A stretch of 64,000 nt of DNA from Lutjanus erythropterus (Eukaryota; Chordata; Actinopteri; Lutjaniformes; Lutjanidae), in contig CM034602.1 of NCBI GenBank assembly GCA_020091685.1, forward strand, positions 771,051-835,050, written 5' to 3'. Position numbers and translations under genes: made by a program. Below are positions 33,501 to 41,056 of the stretch, piece by piece. The number at the start of each line of letters is the position of its first letter. The first letter of the stretch is position 1. The notes beneath the pieces are model-generated. The model worked only from the letters and a program-made list of their open reading frames with translations. It was not told the origin of the DNA and ran no database searches.

Positions 33501-33903
33501 TGTCAGTTCCTTTACTGGGGGTAGAGTTGGGGTTCTGGGGTGAGGGGTCCCCAGGAGTCCGACCCTGCACCTCCTTCTTGGCTCCGTCTGAGACCGGGGC
33601 CTTCACGCTCTCCTTAGAGTTTTTACTACGTTTGGATTTGGATTTGCTCTCTTTGCCCTGCACGGCGGCTACAGGACTAACAAACTTGATATTGTCAGGT
33701 AAAGTAGCCACGGCGCTGGGAGGGGCCGCCATGCCCCCTCCCTCCTTACTGCTCGACATCTCTAGCTTGTCCTTCTCCAAGTCGGCGTCCAGGTCAATGA
33801 TCAGATTGCCAACACCGATATCCCACTCATCTCCGCTGTCATACGTGTCCACCGCGTTGGAGTCCACACCTTTCCCGCCTGCAGGGCCGCTGCTGAGGGA
33901 CAT
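8651..33903 (-). CDS. znf609: znf609, zinc finger protein 609 (whole spliced coding region, 7 coding exons)
   Basis: Seven minus-strand exons (33903-33181, 17935-17710, 16865-16778, 16455-14295, 13908-13524, 10579-10205, 8724-8651) join with matching phases into 4032 nt, 1343 residues plus TGA. Every intron has GT/AG ends. The product matches ZNF609 along its whole length; human ZNF609 is about 1411 residues. The paralogue ZNF608 is excluded by the GDEWDIG N-terminus, the MESPVSTP segment and the C-terminal end. Family knowledge: ZNF609 is a nuclear protein with a single C2H2 finger. It has been linked to the cohesin loader NIPBL and the Integrator complex in neural development, and to control of Rag genes in thymocytes. 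Seen here: one finger at about residues 482-505, long low-complexity Lys/Ser/Pro regions, and an Arg-Glu/Asp tract near the C-terminus. The gene looks intact, with no frameshift. Whether this is the znf609a or znf609b copy of a teleost cannot be decided. Confidence 0.95.
8725..10204 (-). other. znf609 intron 7
   Basis: A 1480-bp intron with GT/AG ends. It contains a short A-run (8990-9002) and the 11-bp minisatellite at 9343-9502. Otherwise it is anonymous AT-rich sequence with no coding signal on either strand. Confidence 0.85.
9343..9502. repeat. 11-bp minisatellite, two unit types
   Basis: Tandem units AACACTATGGG, some interrupted by an ACACAAAC spacer, give way on the right to a run of AACACGGCGGG. 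About 14 units are visible. It lies inside znf609 intron 7. Confidence 0.85.
10205..10579 (-). CDS. znf609: znf609 coding exon 7 (residues 1195-1320) with Arg-Glu/Asp repeat tract
   Basis: After acceptor CTGTCCTCAG it encodes [16 protein letters not shown], the conserved [20 protein letters not shown] and [20 protein letters not shown], ending in phase 1 before GTGAGACAC. Between them (residues about 1261-1288) lies an alternating Arg-Glu/Arg-Asp tract encoded by an imprecise CTCTCTGTCCCG-type tandem repeat. Human ZNF609 has only a short ERDR here, followed by a Gly-rich stretch, while ZNF608 has EREREAERERDR. The tract may vary in length between individuals. Confidence 0.93.
10858..11025. 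repeat. interspersed repeat fragment (shared with 26620-27020)
   Basis: Shares phrases such as TTTGAGTTTCTAAAACTCAA, the AAGATT-to-TTTATC stretch and GCCTTGAAATTTTGAGTT with 26680-27020, ending near a TTTTAACAGTG motif. The family is not identified. Confidence 0.6.
12788..13385 (+). repeat. interspersed repeat, CAGTCCCTCCAGGA family, near full length
   Basis: Begins CAGTCCCTCCAGGAAGG, runs through CTCAATGGACCAGCTCTG and GAGCTCCAAAAAGATTTTG, and ends with AAAAAAGCCTGCAAAAGG. Related copies are at 852-1110, 6856-7122, 24826-25140, 49439-50015 and 63119-63520. Other copies end GGATCCTGGAGGGACTG, so the family has short terminal inverted repeats (CAGTC..) and is probably a non-autonomous DNA transposon. 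Confidence 0.65.
13524..13908 (-). CDS. znf609: znf609 coding exon 6 (residues 1067-1195)
   Basis: The acceptor CTTCTCTGCAG is followed by [19 protein letters not shown], matching the mammalian EP-R-W-YVYP-KYS segment. A charged [20 protein letters not shown] helix-like stretch follows. The exon then runs to the conserved [15 protein letters not shown] and [14 protein letters not shown], ending in phase 1 before GTAAGAAG. Length is 385 nt. It is GC-rich, which explains the long open frames on the opposite strand. Confidence 0.93.
13909..14294 (-). other. znf609 intron 5
   Basis: A 386-bp intron. Its donor-side half contains part of the foldback repeat family, including an inverted GTGGAGCTCACGGAC / GTCTGTGAGCTCCAC pair at about 14145-14190. 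Both halves of this intron reappear, rearranged, at 22.1-22.56 kb. Confidence 0.9.
14295..16455 (-). CDS. znf609: znf609 coding exon 5, large exon with the C2H2 zinc finger (residues 346-1066)
   Basis: This 2161-nt exon opens after GTCTGTTTCCAG with [12 protein letters not shown] and ends at WYRQ before GTAACTG, phase 0. It carries the family's single C2H2 finger, C-x4-C-x12-H-x4-H, at about Cys482, Cys487, His500 and His505 ([20 protein letters not shown]). Also present are an RGRGKRMRP basic patch, the conserved [20 protein letters not shown] and [18 protein letters not shown] motifs, a Tyr-rich [16 protein letters not shown] segment, and a Lys-rich [13 protein letters not shown] stretch that may act as a nuclear localisation signal. 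Most of the rest is Pro/Ser/Lys/Glu-rich and probably disordered. The part nearest the donor is copied at 22206-22310 in intron 2. Confidence 0.95.
16456..16777 (-). other. znf609 intron 4
   Basis: A 322-bp intron between GTACAACC and GTTTCCAG. It contains nothing else recognisable. Confidence 0.9.
16778..16865 (-). CDS. znf609: znf609 coding exon 4 (residues 317-346)
   Basis: This 88-nt exon lies between acceptor CTCTGTAG and donor GTACAACC. It encodes [20 protein letters not shown] then TRHDWAPPR, essentially identical to mammalian ZNF608/609. It ends in phase 2 (AG of an Arg codon completed by the G that opens exon 5). Open sequence upstream and downstream of these splice sites is intronic. 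Confidence 0.93.
16866..17709 (-). other. znf609 intron 3
   Basis: An 844-bp intron. The stretch 17376-17450 contains GGTTCC..AAGAACCC and AGAACC..TTATAAAAG phrases that resemble one unit of the 56-bp array at 2640-3560. Nothing else is recognised. Confidence 0.85.
17710..17935 (-). CDS. znf609: znf609 coding exon 3 (residues 242-317)
   Basis: The exon starts after a CTCCTCCAG acceptor with ATG-GAG-AGC (MESPVSTP). It contains [15 protein letters not shown] and [19 protein letters not shown], which are near-invariant between ZNF608 and ZNF609. It ends in phase 1 inside a Gly codon before the donor GTGAGG. The 226-nt length joins correctly to the next exon. The conserved block, with several Cys residues, continues across the junction into the [15 protein letters not shown] segment. 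It is probably a small folded domain, although no function is read from the sequence alone. Confidence 0.93.
19227..19265. repeat. (GGA)n microsatellite
   Basis: About 13 uninterrupted GAG/GGA triplets. Confidence 0.95.
21340..21655. repeat. complex CACGCA/CACACA tandem array
   Basis: About 315 bp built from CACGCACGCAC and CACACACCACG blocks, higher-order periodic (CCACGCACGCACACA). The reading frames through it on both strands are by-products of the repeat. Confidence 0.95.
22080..22560. repeat. rearranged duplication of the znf609 exon 5/intron 5 region
   Basis: 22097-22310 is a direct copy of about 14172-14399 (intron 5 donor side plus the last 105 nt of exon 5). 22408-22556 is an inverted copy of about 13912-14110 (the rest of intron 5, up to the exon 6 acceptor CTCTGCAG), with a roughly 20-nt deletion. 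Between them is a short AT-rich stretch that includes another GATCAATCTGGCGAT foldback fragment. Confidence 0.85.
22206..22310 (-). pseudogene. znf609: duplicated 3' end of znf609 exon 5 inside intron 2
   Basis: The 105 nt match 14295-14399 with three substitutions. They encode 35 residues from [18 protein letters not shown] to PAMWYRQ, with Arg-Pro changed to Trp-Leu in the middle. The GTAACTG donor is retained. The frame is open and ends in phase 0, the phase needed to join exon 3. No convincing acceptor is seen directly upstream, only a GCTGAAAAAG context. It is most likely a non-functional exon fragment, though cryptic splicing is conceivable. A collapsed or misjoined assembly is another explanation. 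Confidence 0.8.
23240..23945. mobile_element. probable non-autonomous hAT-type element(s), composite
   Basis: The right end reads GATCACGATTAATTGTGCAG then CCCTA, the common fish hAT MITE terminus seen from the other strand. The left end, TAGAGCTGGACATATC, is poorly matched. The tRNA-like segment lies inside, so this may be two elements run together. Confidence 0.4.
23562..23651 (-). repeat. tRNA-derived segment with A and B box (SINE head or tRNA pseudogene)
   Basis: On the minus strand it begins GCGTCACATAGC and carries TAGCTCAGTTGGTAGA (Pol III A box, 23628-23643) and GGTTTGACTCCC (B box, 23569-23580), 47 nt apart. The anticodon arm does not fold as a normal tRNA, so a functional tRNA gene is unlikely. 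Confidence 0.6.
24222..24532. repeat. cluster of GT, CA and C-run microsatellites
   Basis: GT run 24222-24260, CA run 24376-24411, and a run of about 18 C followed by CA repeats (24483-24532). Confidence 0.95.
24826..25140 (+). repeat. CAGTCCCTCCAGGA family copy, 3' truncated
   Basis: Starts CAGTCCCTCCACAACGTTGT and continues GATCGCAAC, CAACCTTGCAATTTTTTCC and CTCCAAAGAGATTTGACTTC. Confidence 0.6.
26011..26367. mobile_element. hAT-type MITE with intact target-site duplication
   Basis: A 357-bp element flanked by the 8-bp duplication AACCTTTA (26003-26010 and 26368-26375). Its ends are GGAGGGATGTCCCGAT and ATCGGGACACCCCT (about 12 of 14 positions complementary). The interior is rich in CCGATATCGG-like motifs. 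A close copy lies at 51087-51398. Confidence 0.85.
26560..27025. repeat. interspersed repeat related to 10858-11025
   Basis: AT-rich sequence with the same phrases (GAGTTTCTAAAACTTGAAG, GCCTTGAAATTTTGAGTT) and a TCTTAACAGTGG end. Family unknown. Confidence 0.5.
27259..27308. repeat. C-run and CACCCA/CA microsatellite
   Basis: A run of about 10 C leads into CACCCACACACCCACACACC and CA repeats. Confidence 0.9.
27690..28640. repeat. degenerate tandem array, unit about 23 nt
   Basis: Roughly 40 imperfect units of the form GTTTAACCTTGAATCAACAG plus 3 nt, without a conserved reading frame. Units differ at many positions, so the array is old. It lies in znf609 intron 2. Confidence 0.75.
29032..29810. 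mobile_element. TTAA-flanked non-autonomous DNA transposon
   Basis: Left end TTAAAGGGATAGTTCAGGTT and right end (reverse) TTAAACAGATAGTTTGGGTT form terminal inverted repeats of about 29 bp. TTAA at both ends suggests a Kolobok- or piggyBac-type target site. The interior has a second inverted pair around the CTGCCTCCATCTGCTAG segment. Fragments of the family are at 2385-2640 and 7150-7417. Confidence 0.65.
31850..32945 (-). mobile_element. hAT element with transposase N-terminal remnant, intact TSD
   Basis: A 1096-bp element flanked by the 8-bp duplication GATCACAC (31842-31849 and 32946-32953). The terminal inverted repeat TAGGGCTGGGCGATAT is perfect over 16 bp at both ends. On the minus strand, about 32800-32240 encodes a BED-type zinc finger start ([18 protein letters not shown]) and then, after a frame change, [20 protein letters not shown]. 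This resembles the amino-terminal part of ZBED-like hAT transposases. The catalytic C-terminal part is absent, so the copy is internally deleted and non-autonomous. Confidence 0.85.
32240..32834 (-). pseudogene. hAT/ZBED-like transposase fragment inside the 31.85-32.95 kb element
   Basis: Two overlapping frames carry the BED finger (about 32640-32530) and the [20 protein letters not shown] motif. The finger's expected C-terminal His spacing is altered (LFHHTNC). No catalytic domain follows. It is broken and unlikely to be functional. Confidence 0.7.
33181..33903 (-). CDS. znf609: znf609 coding exon 2 (start codon, residues 1-241)
   Basis: This exon encodes residues 1-241, beginning [16 protein letters not shown], with the ZNF608/609 hallmark [20 protein letters not shown] at about residues 20-39. 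Lys/Ser-rich, probably disordered sequence follows, including [13 protein letters not shown]. The start is supported by homology to the mammalian N-terminus. The last codon, AAG, is followed by the donor GTAAGAG, so the exon ends in phase 0. The 5' splice acceptor lies 120 nt upstream of the ATG (TTGTTTGTCCCGCAG), so the full exon is 33181-34023, 843 nt. In mammals the equivalent exon is back-spliced into circ-ZNF609. Confidence 0.95.
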
Positions 33904-34023
33904 CTTAGTAGGAGCGTCCCGGAGCGCCGCAGGAGGGCCACAGGAGGGCCGCGCTCCTCCCAGCCGCAGGACGCCTCCTCAGGGCAGGACCCCACGCCTC
34001 CTCCCTGCTCCCCACATCGCCTC
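33904..34023 (-). other. znf609: znf609 exon 2, 5' UTR part with an upstream ORF
   Basis: This is the 120 nt between a good polypyrimidine/CAG acceptor (AG at 34024-34025) and the start codon. It is GC-rich. It contains one upstream ATG, giving a 12-codon ORF (MWGAGRRRGVLP, then TGA) in the same frame as the main ORF. Because 120 and 843 are both multiples of three, a circular form of the exon would read from residue 241 straight into this segment and stop at the same TGA after 14 codons. Confidence 0.75.
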
Positions 34024-34606
34024 CTGCGGGACAAACAACAGGTCAGAAACAAATAGTAGGGCTCAAATTCATCATTATAACCATTATTGATTAATGCCTC
34101 GGTTATATAAGCTGTTAAAGAAGTAGTTATTTCTATTTCCACATAATTTTTTTTTAATTTAAGTCACACAGTAACATGCAGCTCCAGAGCTACAGGATGC
34201 AGAGCCCCAGACTAACCTAAAAAAAACTACAACACAAAATATGTAAACATATCTCTTTTTTTGTCTGATACTGACGCTGCAACCTCTGCCATTATCAGTC
34301 CAATACAGACTTCTTCCCTCCCTTAAACAACTAAGGTGTTAATCACATTTGCAAAAAAACAAAAAAACATCCAATATGAGTTAAAATACATCAAATATTT
34401 TACTCCCATGAAGAAACAAACAGCCCACAGTATGACTCTGTTATTAATACTACAGCTTCTTTTCATTTAAATGCTTTCAAATGGAACTGTTAGCATCATT
34501 TTTGATTGGTCAGCACCATCCAAACATTCAAAATCAATCTGAAATAAATGCACAAGTGTCACGGGCCTGCTTCACTTTTTAGCATATTAATACCCAAAAG
34601 TCCAAG

Positions 34607-34790
34607 ATGACGTCCTCAAACGTCGTTTGTCCACAACTCAAAGATCATCAGTTTACTGTCAGAGAGGAAAGAAACCAGAAAATATTCACATTTAAGAAAC
34701 TGAAATCAGAGAATTTGGACTTCTTTTTATTAAAAAAATTACACAAAACAATTAATCAATTAATTATTCCTGTCTTGTCAATTGAAAAAA
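34607..34790. repeat. foldback repeat family, copy
   Basis: Contains the AGATGACGTCCTCAAACGT and TTTACTGTCAGAGAGGAAAG phrases of the family, continuous with the duplicated block to its right. Confidence 0.65.
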
Positions 34791-35390
34791 GTGATCAATC
34801 TGGCAATAATCTTTCCACTAATTGATCAGTTGGTGAGTAAAATATCAGAAAATGTTGATCAGTGGAAAAAAGACTTTTAAACACCTGAGAGAAACCAAAC
34901 AAAACCAAACTGCAGCTGCAGCCGGTTTGTCCACCTGTGGGATTCAGGCTGCTTGTATCAGCAGCCATGTTTGGCCTGCATCCACTCTCTCTCCCTCTCT
35001 CTCTCTCCCACATTACAGAGGACACTCCAGATTATTGATTATCCAGCGGCTGTGTGGCTCTGTCAGCTGCTCTGCTCTCAGCTCGCTGCAACAGCAGACC
35101 GCTCAGCATCCCAACATGGGAGCATAAGAACTCACTCCTCATACTACAATCTGGAAAATGAGATTTTATTAAAACTACCAACATATCCCAGCCGGTCTCA
35201 TCAGTTTGAACACACTTGGCTCATGAAGAAACACGTGTCCAGTTGTGATTGATGACATCACCTCCAGATTAAGAGATTATTTTTGTCAAGAGATCTAATA
35301 TGAAAATATTTGTGATTTATCAAGAACGAGCAAAGTTCAAACATCACCAACAGACAATGAACAGGCTGCCAAACATTGATTATTTTCATT
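34791..35390. repeat. 600-bp segment duplicated at 51637-52249 (copy 1)
   Basis: Nearly identical to 51637-52249 in the same orientation, with a few small indels and a CT-repeat length change. It contains GTATCAGCAGCCATGTTTGG and CCAGCGGCTGTGTGGCTCTG. Similarity stops abruptly after TATTTTCATT. Confidence 0.9.
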
Positions 35391-35429
35391 GTCGTTAATC
35401 TGTCGATTATTTTTTGATTAATTAATTCT

Positions 35430-35565
35430 GACGCAATCTTGTCACTTGAAGAATAGGTCAGAACATGTGAAAGCAGCTCCACCTGTTTTCACATATTCTG
35501 ACCTATTTTTCAACTAGTGATCAATCTGGCAATAATTTTTCCACTAATCAAATACTTGTTTGGAA
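35430..35565. repeat. foldback repeat family, copy with both hairpin arms
   Basis: Arms around AATAGGTCAGAACATGTGAA and TTTTCACATATTCTGACC face each other around a short CAGCTCCACC loop. It is followed by CAACTAGTGATCAATCTGGC. Confidence 0.7.
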
Positions 35566-36837
35566 ATTGTCTAAATAAGGCAGAATTCTGTTGCACAGAT
35601 GAGAAACATTATGATATCAATACTGATTGCTAATCAATATGCCCTGATCGTGTGTTTCAGAGGTGTATTTGGAGCCTGTCGGAGTCACAGTGTCTCTGAG
35701 GGACTGTTTGTTGTGACGGTCAGAGACAGAGCAGGTCTGTCACTTCCTGTCGTGTGTTTCCTGGAGACTGACGGGTGAAGTGGGTGGAGGAGGTTTATTG
35801 CTCCTGACATAAAGGCCGTATTGACGAGGATCGCGCCATTCACCATGCGGCTTTTTCCCAGCAGCGCTCTGCAACAGGCAGCATGAAGGAACAGACGCAT
35901 CCCTCCTCTAAAGCCTCCTTTAGGCCACTTATCATATGAATGGAGCGCCGTGACCCCTGACCTCTGCTGACAATACAAGGCTGTTGGCAGAGCCATGGGA
36001 GCGGATGGGAGGTGGAGGGCGGGTTGTGATGTTAACAGCCCGACTGAGTCAACACTGATGCTAATTAAGGTTCTGATTCAAACAGCATGAAACGAACAGA
36101 CGACAAGGAGGTTTAACTTCCACTTCATCTGAAACAACGCTGACTTCTGCCAGAATCTGTATGAAGGAGTGAATTTACACCTGGACACCAGAGAGATGGG
36201 TAAACAGCAGCGCAGGCATCCAGGATGTATTCATATATTGAATATTGCGATATTCAAAAATGTCTCAATACCACACTGGGCTGTGACGATATCTGCAGCG
36301 ATACAGATGGGTTTCTTCTGTACAATCGTTACAGGGTGTGCACACGTCTCAGCGAAAAAAAAAAAGCCACGTGCAGCATCCAAAACGTTAGTCAACAGAT
36401 GTCATCAACATCCGTTTTGCATGGAAAGTGAAAATGTGACAGCTACTGTAAACGTCCTGTACAAGACATGAGACGTGACAGCCAGCTCGGTTCTGTGACA
36501 GTGACGAAATGGCACCGATGACATTAGAAAGTAACCATGTATGGTGCCGATTACATCAAGAAATTATTTGTCAGTAGTGGGGAGAAATGACCAGATTACT
36601 TCTATTCTGTACGGAACACACTGAGTCAGAGATCCAGAGAGGAACAGCGAGAGCGAGAGAACTATCTGTATGTTTACAGGCTCAAGGAACAACTTCATCT
36701 CCTACAGCCTTCCTCAATCATATCTAGAAGGGAACCCTTGATTTGCAAAACTGTCACAAGGTCATGGTTTAGTACAGAATAAAAACTCATGAGATTTGTC
36801 GCAGGTTCGACGCCCAGACAGGTGATGTACCTCTGTG

Positions 36838-37080
36838 CGCTTCACCTGTCTGGACCTATTTTTCAACTAGTGATCAATCTGGCAATAATTTTCCCCACTA
36901 ATCAATTAGTTATTTGGTCCATAAAATGTCAGAAAATATTGATCAGAGTCCAAGATGACGCCTCAAATGTCTTGTTTTTCCACAACTCAAAGATCATCAG
37001 TTTACTGTCAGAGAGGAGGAAAGAAACCAGAAAATATTTATATTTAAGAAGACCTTTTTTTCTTTTTTACTCAAACTGAT
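36838..37080. repeat. foldback repeat family, copy
   Basis: GCTTCACCTGTCTGGACC, CAACTAGTGATCAATCTGGC, GTCAGAAAATATTGATCAGA and TTTACTGTCAGAGAGGAGG occur in the usual order. Confidence 0.7.
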
Positions 37081-38317
37081 AAACATTTTTGGCCAAGTTC
37101 ATAAATGAGACAAAATAAATACATATATATATTTAATATACACACTTTAAATACAAATATACTGCAAATATTTGATTTGAGTCATCTGGTGACCAAACAA
37201 AGCCCCACCTGAGGGTCATAAGTAAATAAATAAGTTTTCTGATTTAATTCATAATTTATCAGATCAAGTAACTGGCAAAGAAGCCAAAGGTTTTGACCAA
37301 ATTTGACCAATTATTTGATAGCCTCATGCAGAAGAAGATAACAGACTGAAGAAGTGAGGCAGCTCCATCCTTCATGTAATCCCACCTCAGCTCCACTGAG
37401 CTTCAGCTTTAAACAACCTGTAAAACCTGCTGTGTTTGATGGATTCTGTTCCAGCTGCATTAAAAACAACTTCACGTTTCTTCACTTTATCTGTTTTAAC
37501 CTCCATCATTCACACCCTTCTCATCTGTCTCACTAACTCCTCTACTCTCAACCAGCTGCCAAAATTATTACCCGCCTGAGGAAGACATATTTCCAGCCAC
37601 CGCTGAGCCTGTTTGTCTGTCAGCGGGATCATTTGAAAACACATTAGCAGATCGCCATGAAATTCACTTGACAGGAGGCTTTGATCCAAAGAACAGCTGA
37701 TTAGATTCAGGCCCGACTGGGGTTTCCACTGTTTTAGTTCCTTTTTAGCTCAGAGACAAAGATCTGATTCTGAATCCTGCTGAGATGCTTCACAAGAGCA
37801 AGAAATCCATTTATAAAACTCTAATGCTATGATGTGTTCAAGTTCAGCAGCCTGCTGGAGGACTGCAATGTCAGTGAACGCCTGTTTTTAAGAAAAAGAG
37901 ATCACTGAATTACTCTATTAGATCGTCAATAACACTAAAACAGCCAAAATAAAACATGAGAGTCAACATTTACTGCCTTTGCAATATAACCCTCCTCTAC
38001 TTTTCAGACTGACTTGGCAGGCTGACCTCTGACCCCTTTGTGGCAGGAGAGTTACTCAACACACTAACTGCTCCTGCCAGCCAATCAGGTGTTGAACCCT
38101 GCTCCACTTGTGCCTGAGTGGCTGAGAAGCCAGATGGTCAGACAGGAGGGGGCAGCGCTAATCCTGCTGCTAATAAGACTTCAAATGCTCAGACACAACA
38201 CTCAGTTAACGCCAGACAACACTGAGAAAACACTGAAAACACACACGGAGCCTTCAACTAACTCGACTGGGTGACACTGGGCTCGCCAGTGTCACCCAGA
38301 GCTGCAACTTAGTCTTA

Positions 38318-38500
38318 GTCTTATTTTCTTGATCAGTTGTTTGGTCCATAAAATATTGATCAGAGTCCAAGATGACGTCCTCAAATGTCTTGTTTTGTCC
38401 ACAACTCAAAGATCATCAGTTTACTGTCAGAGAGGAGGAAAGAAACCAGATAAGATTCACATTTAACAAGCTAAAATCAGAGAATTTCAATGTTTTTGTT
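38318..38500. repeat. foldback repeat family, half copy
   Basis: Right half of the family: GTTTGGTCCATAAAATATTG through CATCAGTTTACTGTCAGAGA to AATCAGAGAAT. Confidence 0.65.
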
Positions 38501-38864
38501 AAATTTTAATGGCTCAAAACCATTAATTATCAAAATAGATGCAGATTAATTTATTAGTTGATTAAATGTTTAATGTTGGTTGTTAGGGTTACTGGTTTGT
38601 CCAGCTGTTCCTTCCTTTGTTGTGTGTGAGTTTGTGACTGATTGATTTAAAAACAATAAAAATAGTGAAATCCTAGTGTTTTTCCTCTGCAGGTCATGAG
38701 AATGAATTGGCAGCTGTGTGTACACTGCGCACGCAGGATATCATATCATTTATTTTTCTTTCTTTAATTGTAATCCTATTAATAATCCACATTTTCACTA
38801 AATATATCTCTAATCTCATTAGCTTGTTTTTATCTGAAAATGTGATGGAACAGTTATCCTTTTT

Positions 38865-39499
38865 TAGGGTGGGACTCGATTAAAAAAATCTAATTAATTA
38901 GAGGCTTTGTGATTAATTAATCTCAATTAATCGCATTTTAATGGCATACCAATATTTGCCACAAGAAGCAACATTTTTCAATTATATTATATTCAAGCTT
39001 TCATAGGACTTAATTTAAACTCAGAAGTGTTTCAGCAGCGCAGCGCTTTGTCCGCCTGATTATGTTTACTTGCTCTGATTTTGTTGATGAAGTCCTCTTT
39101 CCGTTTCTTGTGTGCTTCTGTCATGGATAAACAGGCTACGAGTTAAATTGTTTATTTTCTGTCTGTCTTTATGATCACGCAGTCTGCACGGGTCTTTTAT
39201 TTTGAAAATCAACCGATTCCTGACTTCCTGCCTGACTTCCTACCCGTTTGATCTGCTCTGTGCCAATTGACGCGCCATCCGTTGAAAATAGACCGCCGCG
39301 CATTCTCTGGTATAAATTACAGCATTGACTACAATGGCTACGAACCTCTCCGAAAGCCGAGCGCAGCCGCGCGCTGGTGGTGTCTGTGATCGGCGGACAG
39401 AACTGACAAACGCCGCGTTGTCTGGAGTGCAACTGCGATTAAATGCGTTAATTTTTGACGCTTTTTAATTAATTAATCGTAATTAACACGCTAAAGTCC
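38865..39499. mobile_element. non-autonomous DNA element, about 635 bp
   Basis: The left end TAGGGTGGGACTCGATTAAA and right part TTAATCGTAATTAACACGCT AAAGTCCA resemble the two ends of a hAT-type element with an AT-rich sub-terminal region. The interior (GTTTCAGCAGCGCAGCGCTT, CCGATTCCTGACTTCCTGCC) is shared with 48340-48725. There is no transposase. Confidence 0.6.
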
Positions 39500-41017
39500 A
39501 ATTTACTTTTTTGTATCTGGATTTAATCCCATTACAAGTAATCCATTACTCTAGTAGAGATGCACCTGAATATTCACTTTTAAGAAGCTGAAATCAGAGA
39601 ATTTGGAGATTCTTTAATTAAAAATGACTTGAAATAAAGTGATAATCAAAGATAATCAGTTGCCAGTTAATCTAATAACTGATTAATAGATTAATCACTA
39701 CAGCTTTTACTTGTACAAATGTTCTTTTCTTCTTTTGCGCTTATTAAATTGATGTTTTTCTGTTTAGACTGTACTTGGGCAAAAAGAATAAAAAAATCAA
39801 ATCAAACCTTGATCTTTGGGAAATGAAACATTTTTCACCATTTTCTAGATAAATAACTAATTTAGTAATCAAGAAAACAATCAACAAATTAATCAGCAAT
39901 TAAAATAATCATCTGTTTTCAGCCCTAAAATAAAATAAAAATTAAATGCTGTAAAGTGATTGGAGGAGAGGAGTATGAGGTGACGAGAGATTATGGTGCT
40001 GTATATCTGTGAATCGGTGCTGAGTCGGACGTGTCACGACTAACTCACTGATTCCTGAGCTGCTCCTGTTAAATCTGACGAGTGGACTAGCTGGTGGCGT
40101 CCTCTGCAGAGCGGTCTCACATCACATTTTCTGCTCAACTGCCTCTAATGCCACACTTAATTACAGGCGGTGGCGGCGGTGTGGCAGGACCTCCACGGCC
40201 GCTCCTGTGAGCAGCCTGCCCTGCTGTCAGCCTGAGAGGAGCTTTATATGGAAATGAGCCGGAGATGCAGCGAGTCCAGCCGGTCCTGCCGCCTCACCAG
40301 CAGCAGGACAAATCATCCAGGCTGCTCTGATGGAAACTTGGCCCAGACGGCTCCACAACTCAACGCAGACGAGCCAGCGAGCATCTTCTGACTCCGCCGG
40401 GCTATAAACTACACGTCCCAGGCAGGGTGAATCTCGCCCACGTATTAACACGCTGTCAGGGCTCCCGATGATTTACACCAGGCTGTGCCGCGCTGCAGGA
40501 GGAGGAAGACGAGGCTGGGAGACCGCCAGCTTCAGCTGAGCCACTGCTGCTGCTGCTGCTCTGGCCTGTGTGGACTGCTGGTGAACTGGCTCTGGAGAAC
40601 CGGTTCTAAAAACTGGTACACAGTGTGTTTACAGCTGTGGTTTCACTGGCGGAAAGGCTGAACTGATCACATCAGCTGATTATTATTCAGCAGATTCAAA
40701 CTGCTGCTGAGACACTTTATCAATAAATTAAGTCGACATTCAACAAAACAAGTGTTTAATCGTCTCAGTCAGGAAAACATGGACTGGTTCCAGCTCCTCA
40801 GACGTGAGGAGACACCGATTCTCTCAAATTCATATCACTGTTCAGCAAAACAATCCATTTAAAGATGTCAGAAGAGAAATACTGAGATATTGATTGATAA
40901 TAAAACTAATAAACGCCAATTCTAAACCTGATGAAGCTACAGGAAACTTTTATTCCTGGTGTGGACATCAGTGCTGACATGTGCAACTGCACACTAGAAG
41001 CTGCAAAAATTATTTAG

Positions 41018-41022
<5 letters not shown>

Positions 41023-41056
<34 letters not shown>
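41023..41056. repeat. (AAC)n microsatellite
   Basis: About 11 AAC/CAA triplets. Confidence 0.95.
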
